DNA of 64,000 nt, from positions 1,736,001 through 1,800,000 of the forward strand of contig CAVTXI010000019.1 in the NCBI GenBank assembly GCA_963738615.1, read 5' to 3'. This document shows, piece by piece, positions 28,937-37,321 of this stretch (the first letter of the stretch is position 1; each line of letters opens with the position of its first letter). The DNA is from CAVTWY01 sp963738615 (lineage in GTDB: Bacteria; Pseudomonadota; Gammaproteobacteria; Burkholderiales; Burkholderiaceae_C). The position numbers and the translations under genes were made by a program. The notes under the pieces are model-generated. The model made no database searches. It was not told the DNA's origin and was given only the letters and a program-made list of their open reading frames with translations.

Positions 28937-30949
28937 ATGGTTCCCGAACTCGGCCACTTCCTCCTCTGGCTTGCGCTGGGCGTCTCGCTGGTTCTGGGCA
29001 CGGTGCCACTGCTGGGTGCGCAGCGCGGCGACGTGTCGCAGATGGCGCTGGCGCGCGGTCTCGCTGCGCTTCAGTTCGCGGTGATCGCGGGGTCGATGGT
29101 GTGCCTGGGCGCAGCCTTCGTCGGCCACGACTTCTCGGTGCTGTACGTGGCGCAGCACTCCAACACGCGCGCTGCCGCTGGCTTACCGCATCGCCGGCAT
29201 CTGGGGCGGGCACGAAGGCTCGCTGCTGCTGTGGATGTTCATGCTCACGCTGTGGACGATTGCGGTCGCGCGCTTCAGCACACGGCTGCCGCTGCCGGTG
29301 GTCGCGCGCATCCTCGCGGTGCTGGGGCTGGTGTCGGTGGGCTTCCTGCTCTTCACGCTGTTCACGTCGAACCCCTTCGACGCGGCTCGAGCCCGGCTGC
29401 GCTCGACGGCCGCGACCTGAATCCGCTGCTGCAAGACCCGGGCATGGTGCTGCACCCGCCGATGCTCTACATGGGCTACGTCGGCTTCTCGGTCGCGTTC
29501 GCATTTGCGATCGCGGCGTTGATCGGCGGCAACCTCGACGCGCAGTGGGCCCGCTGGACGCGCCCGTGGACCACCGCAGCGTGGATCTTCCTGACGATCG
29601 GCATCGCGCTCGGCAGCTGGTGGGCCTACTACGAGCTCGGCTGGGGCGGCTGGTGGTTCTGGGACCCGGTGGAGAACGCGTCGTTCATGCCGTGGTTGGT
29701 GGGCACCGCGTTGATCCATTCGTTGGCCGTGACCGAGAAGCGCGGCAGCTTCAAAAACTGGACGGTGCTGCTCGCGATCATGGCGTTCTCGCTGTCGCTG
29801 GTGGGCACGTTCCTTGTGCGCTCGGGCGTGCTCAGCTCGGTGCACGCGTTCGCCACCGACCCGACGCGCGGCCTCTTCATCCTCGTGTTCCTGGTCGTCG
29901 TCATCGGCGTCGTCGCTTGCGTTGTATGCGTGGCGCGCGCCGAGCGGTGGGCTTGGGGCAGCGCTTCGGCTTGTTGTCGCGCGAGACCATGCTGCTGGGC
30001 AACAACGTGATGCTCATCGTCGCGTGTGCCGCGGTGTTGTTGGGCACGCTGTACCCGCTGGTGCTCGACGCGATGAACATGGGCAAGATCTCGGTCGGCC
30101 CGCCGTACTTCGACACCGTGTTCCTGCCTGCTGATGGTGCCGGTTGTGTTCCTGATGGGCGTCGCGCCGCTGGCGAAGTGGAAGCACGCCGAACTGCCCA
30201 GATCTGGCGAAGCGCCTGCGCTGGGCCGCGGTGGTCGCGTTGGTGATGGCGCTGGTCAGCGGGTTGGCTCGCCGGTGAGATCAAGCCGTTGACGAGCCTG
30301 GGCTTGGCGATGGGCTGGTGGGTCGTCGCCAGCGTTGCGACCGACCTGTGGGAGAAGGTGCGCCCGTTGCCCGGCGTAGCGACCATCGGCCAGCGGCTGC
30401 GCCAGGTCCAGCGCGCCACCTTCGGCATGATGCTGGCGCACCTGGGTATCGCGGCCTTCGTGTTCGGCGTGACGCTGGTGCGCAGCTACGAAGTCGAGCG
30501 CGACGTGAAGATGAGCCCTGGCGACCAGACGACGGTGAACGGCACCACGTTCACGTTCAAGGGCGTGCAGCGAAGTGGCTGGCCCCAACTACCAGGCGAT
30601 TCGCGCCGACATCGACGTGAGCCGCGACGGCCGCAGCATCGGCCTGATGCAACCCGAGAAGCGCGTCTACCGCGTGCAAAGCAACCCCATGACCGAAGCC
30701 GCGATCCGCTCGCGCCCGACCGGCGACCTGTACGTGTCGCTGGGTGAACCCGTCGACAACGGCCGTGCGTGGATCGTGCGCGTGTACGACAAGCCGTTTA
30801 TCACCTGGATTTGGGGCGGCTGCGTATTGATGGCGCTGGGTGGCGCGTTGGCCGCGAGCGATCGGCGCTATCGCAAAGAAGCCCGCGAGAAGGCGCGTGA
30901 CCGTGCGCACGATGGCACGACCGCCGTTGTCGGAGGCGCCGCTGGATGA
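28937..30949 (+). CDS. ccmF: cytochrome c heme lyase subunit CcmF (frameshifted)
   Basis: Large polytopic heme lyase component. Landmarks in order: MVPELGHFLLWLALGVSLVL, YRIAGIWGGHEGSLLLWMFM (WGGHEGS), DPGMVLHPPMLYMGYVGFSV, the WWD motif ELGWGGWWFWDPVENASFMP, LLSRETMLLGNNVMLIVACA, and the C-terminal SNPMTEAAIRSRPTGDLYVS and VYDKPFITWIWGGCVLMALG. At least five shifts (about 29172, 29393, 29915, 29945, 30130, 30575). All parts are present, so the protein is probably functional in the organism. Its stop overlaps the ccmG ATG at 30946. Confidence 0.93.
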
Positions 30950-31518
30950 AGGCGCTGCGCTTCCTGCTGCCGCTGGCGATCTTCCTCGGCTTGGCGGTGT
31001 TCCTCTACGTCGGTCTGTACCGTGACCCGCGCGATGTGCCGTCGCCCCTGATCGGCAAGCCCGCGCCCGAGTTCAAGGTGCCGACGCTGCAAGACGAAGC
31101 CAAGCTCGTCTCACGCAGCGACTTCCTCGGCAAACCATGGATCCTCAACGTGTGGGCGTCGTGGTGCCAGCCGTGCCGCGAAGAACACCCGTTGCTGGTT
31201 GACTGGGCCAAGCGAAGCCAGGTGCGCGTGGTCGGTCTGCACTACAAAGATACGAAGCAAGCCGGCTTGCGCTGGCTTCAACAACTCGGCAATCCGTACG
31301 CGGTGACGCTCTTCGACGGCGACGGTCGGCTGGGCCTGGACTTCGGCGTCTACGGCGTGCCCGAAACCTTCGTCATCGACCCACAAGGCGTGATCCGCTT
31401 CAAGCACAAAGGCGCGTTGACGCCGCAGGTGATGCGCGACAAGGTCGAGCCGCTGCTGGCGCAGTGGTCCGTGGCTGCGGGTGCTTCGGGTGCTGCGGGT
31501 GTTGCAGGCAAGCCGTGA
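30946..31518 (+). CDS. ccmG: thiol:disulfide oxidoreductase CcmG/DsbE
   Basis: Membrane-anchored periplasmic thioredoxin-like protein that reduces apocytochrome or CcmH thiols. N-terminal helix LRFLLPLAIFLGLAVFLYVG. The active site is ILNVWASWCQPCREEHPLL with a WCxPC motif, followed by the cis-Pro region DFGVYGVPETFVIDPQGVIR. An unusual Ala/Gly-rich tail (SVAAGASGAAGVAGKP) ends the protein, encoded by near-repeats of gctgcgggt. Intact, 190 residues; overlaps ccmF and ccmH. Confidence 0.94.
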   Translation: MKALRFLLPLAIFLGLAVFLYVGLYRDPRDVPSPLIGKPAPEFKVPTLQDEAKLVSRSDFLGKPWILNVWASWCQPCREEHPLLVDWAKRSQVRVVGLHYKDTKQAGLRWLQQLGNPYAVTLFDGDGRLGLDFGVYGVPETFVIDPQGVIRFKHKGALTPQVMRDKVEPLLAQWSVAAGASGAAGVAGKP

Positions 31519-31908
31519 CAGAAGCCGCACCCGCCGTTGCCGACCCCGTGCTCGAGGCGCGCGTGCTGCGCATCTCGGCCGAACTTCGCTGCCTGGTGTG
31601 CCAGAACCAGACCATCGCCGATTCGAACGCCGACCTCGCGAATGACCTGCGTCGCCAGGTGCGCGAGATGCTGGCCAAAGGCTCGACCGACCAGCAGGTC
31701 ATCGACTACATGACGCAACGTTACGGCGACTTCGTGCTCTATCGCCCACCCGTCAAGTCGACGACGCTGCTGCTTGTGGGCTGGGCCTGCCGCGCTGCTG
31801 GTTGGCGGCCTGTCGGTGCTGGCGCTGGTGCTGCGCCGGCGCAGCCGCATGCCCGATTCCGCGTTCGAACGCGACGAGGACGACGCCGCCAAGGTGGAGG
31901 CCAAATGA
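31515..31908 (+). CDS. ccmH: cytochrome c maturation protein CcmH (frameshifted)
   Basis: Thiol protein that binds apocytochrome c. The redox motif is RISAELRCLVCQNQTIADSN, followed by DLANDLRRQVREMLAKGSTD and YMTQRYGDFVLYRPPV. After a shift near 31793, a C-terminal membrane helix (LLVGGLSVLALVLRRRSRMP) precedes an acidic tail. GTG 31515 overlaps the ccmG stop. Oddly, no signal peptide is encoded between that start and the mature domain, unlike typical CcmH. TGA 31906-31908 overlaps the next ATG. Confidence 0.9.
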
Positions 31909-32930
31909 AGGCCTTGTGGTTCGGCACCGCCGCCTTCGTGCTGCTGGTCGCAGCCGGCGGCTACGCATGGAAGGGTTCGCCGTCGCTGGCGCTGAACCCG
32001 GTGCCAGCGCAAACCGTCGCCGCCGCGGCCGCGGAGCAAGGCGCCAGGGCCAAGGAACTACCCGGTGGCATGGATCCCGAGCAGTTCGAACAAGCCGTCG
32101 ACGGCCTGCGCAAGCGCCTCGAGAACGAGCGCGACAACGCCGAAGGCTGGGCCGTGCTCGCGCGTTCGTACATGGTGCTGGGCCGCGCCGACGATGCCGT
32201 CGCCGCGTTCGACCGCGCCAGCACGCTGGCCCCGAAAGACGCCGGCCTGCTGGCCGACCACGCCAACGTCATCGCACAACGCGAAGGCATGCCCGCGGGT
32301 GGCCGCGCGGTTGCGCTGCTCGACAAAGCCCTCGCGATCGACGCGCGTCAACCCAAGGCCTTGGCCTTGGCCGGCATCGCCGCATTCGAACGCCAGGACT
32401 ACGCCGTCGCCGTCAGCCGCTGGGAAGCCGCCCTCGAGGTCATGCCCGACCACCCCTTCGCTGCGCAGATGCGCGACGGCATCGTGCAGGCACGGCAGGC
32501 CATGAGTGCGCTGGGTGGCGCGGTCGCGTCTGCGCCATCACCGCCACAAGCCACTGCCGCTGGCGCGACCACCGCCGCCGTTGGAGGTGTCGTCGAAGGC
32601 CGCGTCACCCTCGCCCCCGCACTCGCCGCCAAAGCATCACCCGACGACACCGTCTTCGTCTTCGCCCGCGCCGCGCAAGGCCCGCGCATGCCACTGGCGA
32701 TCGTGCGCAAGCAGGTGAAGGACCTGCCGTTCGACTTCAAGCTCGACGACACGATGGCGATGTCGCCGCAGACGAAGCTGTCGTCGGTGCCGCAGGTGAT
32801 CGTCGGCGCGCGCGTCAGCAAAAGCGGCAACGCGATCGCGCAGGCGGGTGATCTGCAAGGCCTGTCGAAGCCGGTCGTCGTCGGCGCGAAAGGGCTTGCG
32901 ATCGTGATCGACGAGGTGGTGGGGCCCTGA
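31905..32930 (+). CDS. ccmI: CcmI-like TPR cytochrome c biogenesis protein
   Basis: Intact 341-residue protein, equal to the C-terminal part of E. coli CcmH or to the periplasmic part of CcmI. N-terminal membrane anchor (FGTAAFVLLVAAGGYAW). TPR repeats: AEGWAVLARSYMVLGRADDA, DAGLLADHANVIAQREGM and PKALALAGIAAFERQDYA. The C-terminal CcmI domain begins VVEGRVTLAPALAAKASPDD, with TVFVFARAAQGPRMPLAIVR. It chaperones apocytochrome c for the heme lyase. Last gene of the ccm operon. Confidence 0.9.
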   Translation: MKALWFGTAAFVLLVAAGGYAWKGSPSLALNPVPAQTVAAAAAEQGARAKELPGGMDPEQFEQAVDGLRKRLENERDNAEGWAVLARSYMVLGRADDAVAAFDRASTLAPKDAGLLADHANVIAQREGMPAGGRAVALLDKALAIDARQPKALALAGIAAFERQDYAVAVSRWEAALEVMPDHPFAAQMRDGIVQARQAMSALGGAVASAPSPPQATAAGATTAAVGGVVEGRVTLAPALAAKASPDDTVFVFARAAQGPRMPLAIVRKQVKDLPFDFKLDDTMAMSPQTKLSSVPQVIVGARVSKSGNAIAQAGDLQGLSKPVVVGAKGLAIVIDEVVGP

Positions 32931-32950
32931 GCCGCCGGGTGGCCACACGA

Positions 32951-32975
32951 CATCTGCGACAAGCCGTCGCAGATG
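32951..32975. terminator. bidirectional hairpin between ccmI and the convergent lipoprotein gene
   Basis: Perfect 10-base stem CATCTGCGAC / GTCGCAGATG with loop AAGCC. Imperfect outer arms (ccacacga / cgtgggca region) extend it. It sits in the 76-base gap between two convergent stops, so it can serve both. There is no long T-run. Confidence 0.6.
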
Positions 32976-33006
32976 TTCGTCGTGGGCACCAGAGCCGCTC
33001 ACTCAC

Positions 33007-34419
33007 TCAGGGCAAGAGCTTGCGGTAGGCCCGCAACTCGGCACCGCCCAACGACGACAACCCGCCAAGCAGGTTGGTCGAGTTGTTGCTGAACGCGGCG
33101 GTCTTGCCGTCGCGCGACAACAGCACGTTCGTGTTCGTGAGCCCGTTGCCCACCGTGCCGTTGCTCAACGTAGCCGCATTCAGGCTGGCGCCTGTGACCA
33201 GATCCAAAACGCGCGGAAGCTCGCGGTATGTCTGGCCGCCGCCGCTGCCTTCCACATAGGCCACCTTGCGGCCATCGCCTGAGAAGCTCAGCACCAATCG
33301 GCCGAATCGCGTGTGCGTGACGTTCGCATCGAGGATGCGGTTGAGCGCGCCCGTCGAAAGATCCTTCACGAAGACACTGGTTTGTGCATCACTGGAAGCG
33401 ACTGCGCCGTGGAACGCGATCTTGCTGCTGTTCGACAGAAACACCTGTTCGCCGCCTGCGTAGCCGTTGATGATTACGCGGCGACCTGCCGCATCGACGT
33501 TCACCAGCCTCACACCTCCGCTGGCGATGTCGAGCACGAACGCGTCGCTGTTCGAGTCGACGTCGCCGGCTTGCGGATAGGCCGCGCGGGTCAGGAAGGT
33601 CAGCGCTCGACCATTGGGCGACAGCCAAGCATCGCCATCGGCCACGCCCTGCGACGTGGTGAAGCGCACCTGGCTTTCAAGGTTGATGAGCGCGCCACTG
33701 CTCAGGTCGCGTACGAGCATGCGCGCCGGGCCGAGGGCCGTGCAGTCGAAGATGTTGCAGGTGCGGGTCGGCTGAGCGATGAAGGCCACGCGCAAGCCAT
33801 CGTCCGACACGCCCGCGAACGTGTAGTCAAGGACGCTTGTCAAGCTGCTCAGCAAGGGCGTCACGCGGGTCTGCACGCCGGTCGTGAGGTTTTGCACCAG
33901 GATGGCCCGCTCAGTGCCGCTGTTGCCCAGCACGTCGACCACGCCGTTCGACGCCTGGGCGGCGAAGACCACGGTGTTGGCGTTGGGCGTCATGCCCAGG
34001 CACTCGAGGCTGCGCGAAAAGGTGTTCACGGCGCGGATGACGCCGTTGCCGTTGAAGTCCTTCAAGAAGATGTCATCGAGGAACGGTCTGGGGTCCCCGC
34101 TGACCACGGTGTTCGATGCGGAGGTGAACAAGACCTTGCTTCCGTCGGCCGACACGCCGCAGACATTCCCGTCGACCGCGGCTCCAGATGCTGTGGCCGA
34201 GGCGAGCGCCAAGGTGGCGTCGGTTGCAGGAGGCGGCGGCGGCGCGGGTGGAGGTGGAGGCGGAGGCCTGCGACGCTCGAGCGCGATGGCACGGTCCGCA
34301 TCGAGCGATTGGGCCGATGCCTCGGTGGACTCATCGTTCCCGCCGCCGCACGCGGCTGTGGCCAACACGGCGGCCATTGACGCCGCCACAAGTGCCAAGC
34401 GCTTTGTTGTCGAATGCAT
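33007..34419 (-). CDS. exported lipoprotein with WD40/PD40-like beta-propeller repeats
   Basis: Intact 470-residue protein. Lipoprotein signal MHSTTKRLALVAASMAAVLA then TAACGGGN (lipobox AAC). A short acidic linker NDESTEASAQS is followed by a striking poly-Pro hinge of 12 prolines broken by one Ala. The rest is repetitive: blades with motifs such as VCGVSADGSKVLFTSASNTV, LGMTPNANTVVFAAQAS, VSDDGLRVAFIAQP, LSPNGRALTFLTR and LSRDGKTAAFSNNSTN, like TolB/PD40 propellers. Longer upstream starts exist (34488), but ATG 34419 begins the signal peptide. Probably surface or periplasmic; ligand unknown. 66 bases after the lipase. Confidence 0.82.
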   Translation of the reverse strand: MHSTTKRLALVAASMAAVLATAACGGGNDESTEASAQSLDADRAIALERRRPPPPPPPAPPPPPATDATLALASATASGAAVDGNVCGVSADGSKVLFTSASNTVVSGDPRPFLDDIFLKDFNGNGVIRAVNTFSRSLECLGMTPNANTVVFAAQASNGVVDVLGNSGTERAILVQNLTTGVQTRVTPLLSSLTSVLDYTFAGVSDDGLRVAFIAQPTRTCNIFDCTALGPARMLVRDLSSGALINLESQVRFTTSQGVADGDAWLSPNGRALTFLTRAAYPQAGDVDSNSDAFVLDIASGGVRLVNVDAAGRRVIINGYAGGEQVFLSNSSKIAFHGAVASSDAQTSVFVKDLSTGALNRILDANVTHTRFGRLVLSFSGDGRKVAYVEGSGGGQTYRELPRVLDLVTGASLNAATLSNGTVGNGLTNTNVLLSRDGKTAAFSNNSTNLLGGLSSLGGAELRAYRKLLP

Positions 34420-34484
34420 GAACGTCTCCGAAACAAGGCAAAACTGCCTGCGACGGATTCTTCGAGCCGGGCTCGGCAAAGTCT

Positions 34485-35541
34485 TCACGAAAACGTCAAG
34501 GCAATTCGTCGGCCTGTGAGAAGTGCGTGATGAACAGCGGCCTGCTCAAAAACCCAAGCGTCGCCGCCCAGCGTCTGCGGCGAATTCAGGATGCCCAGGT
34601 GCGTCGTGAAGAGGATCGGGTCGTGGATGCCTTGGCCTGTCGAGGTTGATTTCGCGCGCGCCGCGGATGCGTGCGCTGCCCGAGAAGTCAGTCGGCTCTC
34701 CGTAGGCGTCGATCGCCGGTACGCCGGCCAGCGCGCCGTCCTGCGTGGGGAAGTAGACGAAGCTGGTGTCGGCGTTGCGGATCACGAGCGTCTTCACCGA
34801 GCCGCGGGGTTTTCTCCGCCGCGGCGGTTGAGGCGCTGCAGGAACGGCGTGTTCGGTGAGCCCAGTTCCTGGCACACGGCGCTTTGTGGGTGTGAAGCCG
34901 CCGAGCGACGGGTCTTGCCAGTAGTTCAGCGGCGAGGGTGAGCAGTTGATGATGCCGTGGTTGGGGCCGTCGATGGCGACGAGCTTGCGCACCCGGTGCC
35001 TGTGTGCTCACGTCCTGCCGCAGCCATTCACGCGTGACGATCACGCCCAGGCTGTGGCCGACGATGTCGATCTGCTTCGCGCCGGTGTAGTCTGAGCACT
35101 GCATGCACAAAGCGCCGCAGGTCGTCGACGTTGGCGGTGGTGGTGTGCGTCTGCCTGAGCGCGATGTCGGGTCGGTCAGCAGGTCGCATTGGTCACCCTG
35201 ATAGCCCAGACCCCCACAAGCTCGCTTGCTGCGTAGCCACCTGCGTCGGCCAGGTACTGGGCCACCGCCTGCATGCGCCCGTAGGGATTGCAGGCCGTGG
35301 GGAAGGGCGTGTCGTTGTTGCCATGCACGAAGATCACCGGCGTGCGTTTGACGCTGCCCGCGGCGCCGAAGCCGATGACGGGTTTGCCCAGCGAAGCGTC
35401 GACGATGACCGGGAAGTCGGCGGGAAGCGTGTTGCCGATGGTGGTTTGCGCCTGCGCGATGTTGGCGGTGGCGCCCAGCAGCGCGGCCAACGCAAAGGCA
35501 GCTGCGCAAAGACGCGCGAGCGTTGGGGCAAGACGGGGCAT
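34485..35541 (-). CDS. secreted lipase/esterase, alpha/beta hydrolase (frameshifted)
   Basis: Triacylglycerol-lipase-like secreted hydrolase of about 350 residues. Signal peptide MPRLAPTLARLCAAAFALAA ending NIAQAQ. The oxyanion-hole region is RTPVIFVHGNNDTPFPTACN, the nucleophile elbow DIVGHSLGVIVTREWLRQ, and the C-terminal part RNADTSFVYFPTQDG. After another shift comes GQGIHDPILFTTHLGILNSP, whose IHD could supply the His. Several frame changes (about 35195, 35110, 34995, 34835, 34645). ATG 35541 is preceded by ggagaacc. Pairs with the propeller lipoprotein as an operon. Confidence 0.8.
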
Positions 35542-35663
35542 GGGTTCTCCTCGAAGACGATCGGTGATCGCTGCTCGCGATGGTGCAACACGAGCAGTGT
35601 TGACGACACCAGAGTTACACCAGCGCGAGAATCGCCGCGTCATCGGCCCTGACGGGACCCCCA

Positions 35664-36794
35664 ATGCTGCTGAGCCAAGACCACACCATGGTGCGCGACG
35701 CCGTTCGCGACTTCGTGCAAGACCGCATCGCGCCGCACGCCGCGCGGTGGGACAAGGAGCATCACTTTCCCGCCGCCGAGTTGAAGGGCCTGGCCGAACT
35801 GGGTTGCTATGGCGTGGCGGTGCCCACCGAACACGGCGGCGCCGGGCTCGACTATCTGGCGCTCGCGCTCATCCTCGAAGAGATCGCCGCGGGTGATGGC
35901 GGCACGTCGACGGTGGTCAGCGTCAACAACTGCCCGGTCTGTTCGATCCTGATGGCGTGGGCGAACGACGCGCAGAAGAAGACGTGGCTCGAGCCGCTGG
36001 CGCGCGGCGAGATGCTGGGCGCGTTTTGCCTGACCGAGCCGCATGTCGGCAGCGAAGCTTCTGGCCTGAAGACCACGGCAACGAAAGCCGGCGACCACTA
36101 CGTGATCAACGGCGTCAAGCAGTTCATCACCAGCGGCAAACAGGGCGACGTGGCGATCGTGATGGCCGTGACCGACAAGGCCGCGGGCAAGAAGGGCATC
36201 AGCGCGTTCATCGTGCCCACGAACACGCCGGGCTACACCGTCGCGCGGCTCGAGGACAAGCTGGGCCAGCACTCGAGCGACACCGCGCAGATCGTCTTCG
36301 ACAACTGCCGCGTCCCCGCGGCCAACCTGATCGCCGACGAAGGCATGGGCCTGAAGATCGCGCTGTCGGGGCTCGAAGGCGGGCGCATCGGCATCGCGGC
36401 GCAAAGCGTGGGCATGGCGCGCGCGGCGTTCGACGCTGCGCTGGCCTACAGCAAAGAGCGCGTCGCGTTCGGCAAGCCGATCTTCGAACACCAGGCGGTG
36501 CAGTTCCGCCTCGCCGACATGGCCACGCAGATCGAAGCCGCGCGCCAACTCGTGCATCACGCCGCGGCGCTGAAAGACGCCGGTGTGCCGTGCCTGAAGG
36601 AAGCCGCGATGGCGAAGCTGAACGCCAGCGAGATGGCCGAGCGCGTGTGCTCGATGGCGATCCAGACCTTCGGCGGCTACGGCTACGTCAGCGACTTCCC
36701 GGTCGAGCGCATCTATCGCGACGTGCGGGTGTGCCAGATCTACGAAGGCACGAGCGACGTGCAGAAGATCCTGATCGCACGGGCGTTGGCGTAG
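35664..36794 (+). CDS. acyl-CoA dehydrogenase
   Basis: Intact 376-residue FAD-dependent acyl-CoA dehydrogenase. Conserved blocks: the FAD/substrate motif GAFCLTEPHVGSEASGLKTT, INGVKQFITSGKQGDVAIVM, the catalytic-region RVAFGKPIFEHQAVQFRLAD and the C-terminal QTFGGYGYVSDFPVERIYRD followed by YEGTSDVQKILIARAL (base Glu in YEGT). Short-chain/branched-chain type by length and motif. Divergent from the lipase; might act on fatty acids released by it, though no direct link is shown. Confidence 0.95.
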   Translation: MLLSQDHTMVRDAVRDFVQDRIAPHAARWDKEHHFPAAELKGLAELGCYGVAVPTEHGGAGLDYLALALILEEIAAGDGGTSTVVSVNNCPVCSILMAWANDAQKKTWLEPLARGEMLGAFCLTEPHVGSEASGLKTTATKAGDHYVINGVKQFITSGKQGDVAIVMAVTDKAAGKKGISAFIVPTNTPGYTVARLEDKLGQHSSDTAQIVFDNCRVPAANLIADEGMGLKIALSGLEGGRIGIAAQSVGMARAAFDAALAYSKERVAFGKPIFEHQAVQFRLADMATQIEAARQLVHHAAALKDAGVPCLKEAAMAKLNASEMAERVCSMAIQTFGGYGYVSDFPVERIYRDVRVCQIYEGTSDVQKILIARALA

Positions 36795-36811
36795 CCCTCA
36801 CCTCGATCGCC

Positions 36812-37222
36812 ATGCGACCGCTGCGCGTGCTCTGGCCGCTGCCGGTCACGCTCGGCGGACTGGCCGTCGCGCTGCTCGTTCGCGCCCTCGGCGGCCGCGT
36901 CGCGCGCGTCGACGGCGTGATCGAAGCCGGCGGCGGCGTGGTCGGGCGATGGATGCGCCGCTTCACGCGCATCGATGCGATCACGCTGGGCCACGTGGTG
37001 ATCGGCACCAGCGCGAGTGCGCTCGAGCACTGGCGCGCGCACGAACACGTGCACGTGCGCCAGTACGAGCGCTGGGGTGCGTTGATGCCGCTGCTGTATG
37101 CGGCTTCGAGCCTGCGCGAGTGGTTGCGCGGGCGCGACCCGTACCGCCGCAATGTGTTCGAGCGCGAGGCCCGCGTGATGGCGCGGCGGGTGCATTCGGG
37201 AATCACGGCACGGCGACGGTGA
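36812..37222 (+). CDS. conserved hypothetical protein with HExxH motif
   Basis: Intact 136-residue protein. Hydrophobic N-terminus (VLWPLPVTLGGLAVALLVRA). The core reads IDAITLGHVVIGTSASALEH then WRAHEHVHVRQYERWG, in which HEHVH matches the zinc HExxH pattern, followed by another short hydrophobic segment (LMPLLYAASSLREW) and DPYRRNVFEREA. This resembles minimal metallopeptidase-like domains, but peptidase activity is unproven. It follows the dehydrogenase by 17 bases. Confidence 0.65.
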   Translation: MRPLRVLWPLPVTLGGLAVALLVRALGGRVARVDGVIEAGGGVVGRWMRRFTRIDAITLGHVVIGTSASALEHWRAHEHVHVRQYERWGALMPLLYAASSLREWLRGRDPYRRNVFEREARVMARRVHSGITARRR

Positions 37223-37321
37223 CTGTGGTCTGTTGCGCCTGCCACGGCCTACACTCGCGAACCGCGTCGCCTGGGGGGATTCGCGCCATTGCGCATGGGC
37301 TGTCGCGGCCGACTTCCGTTC

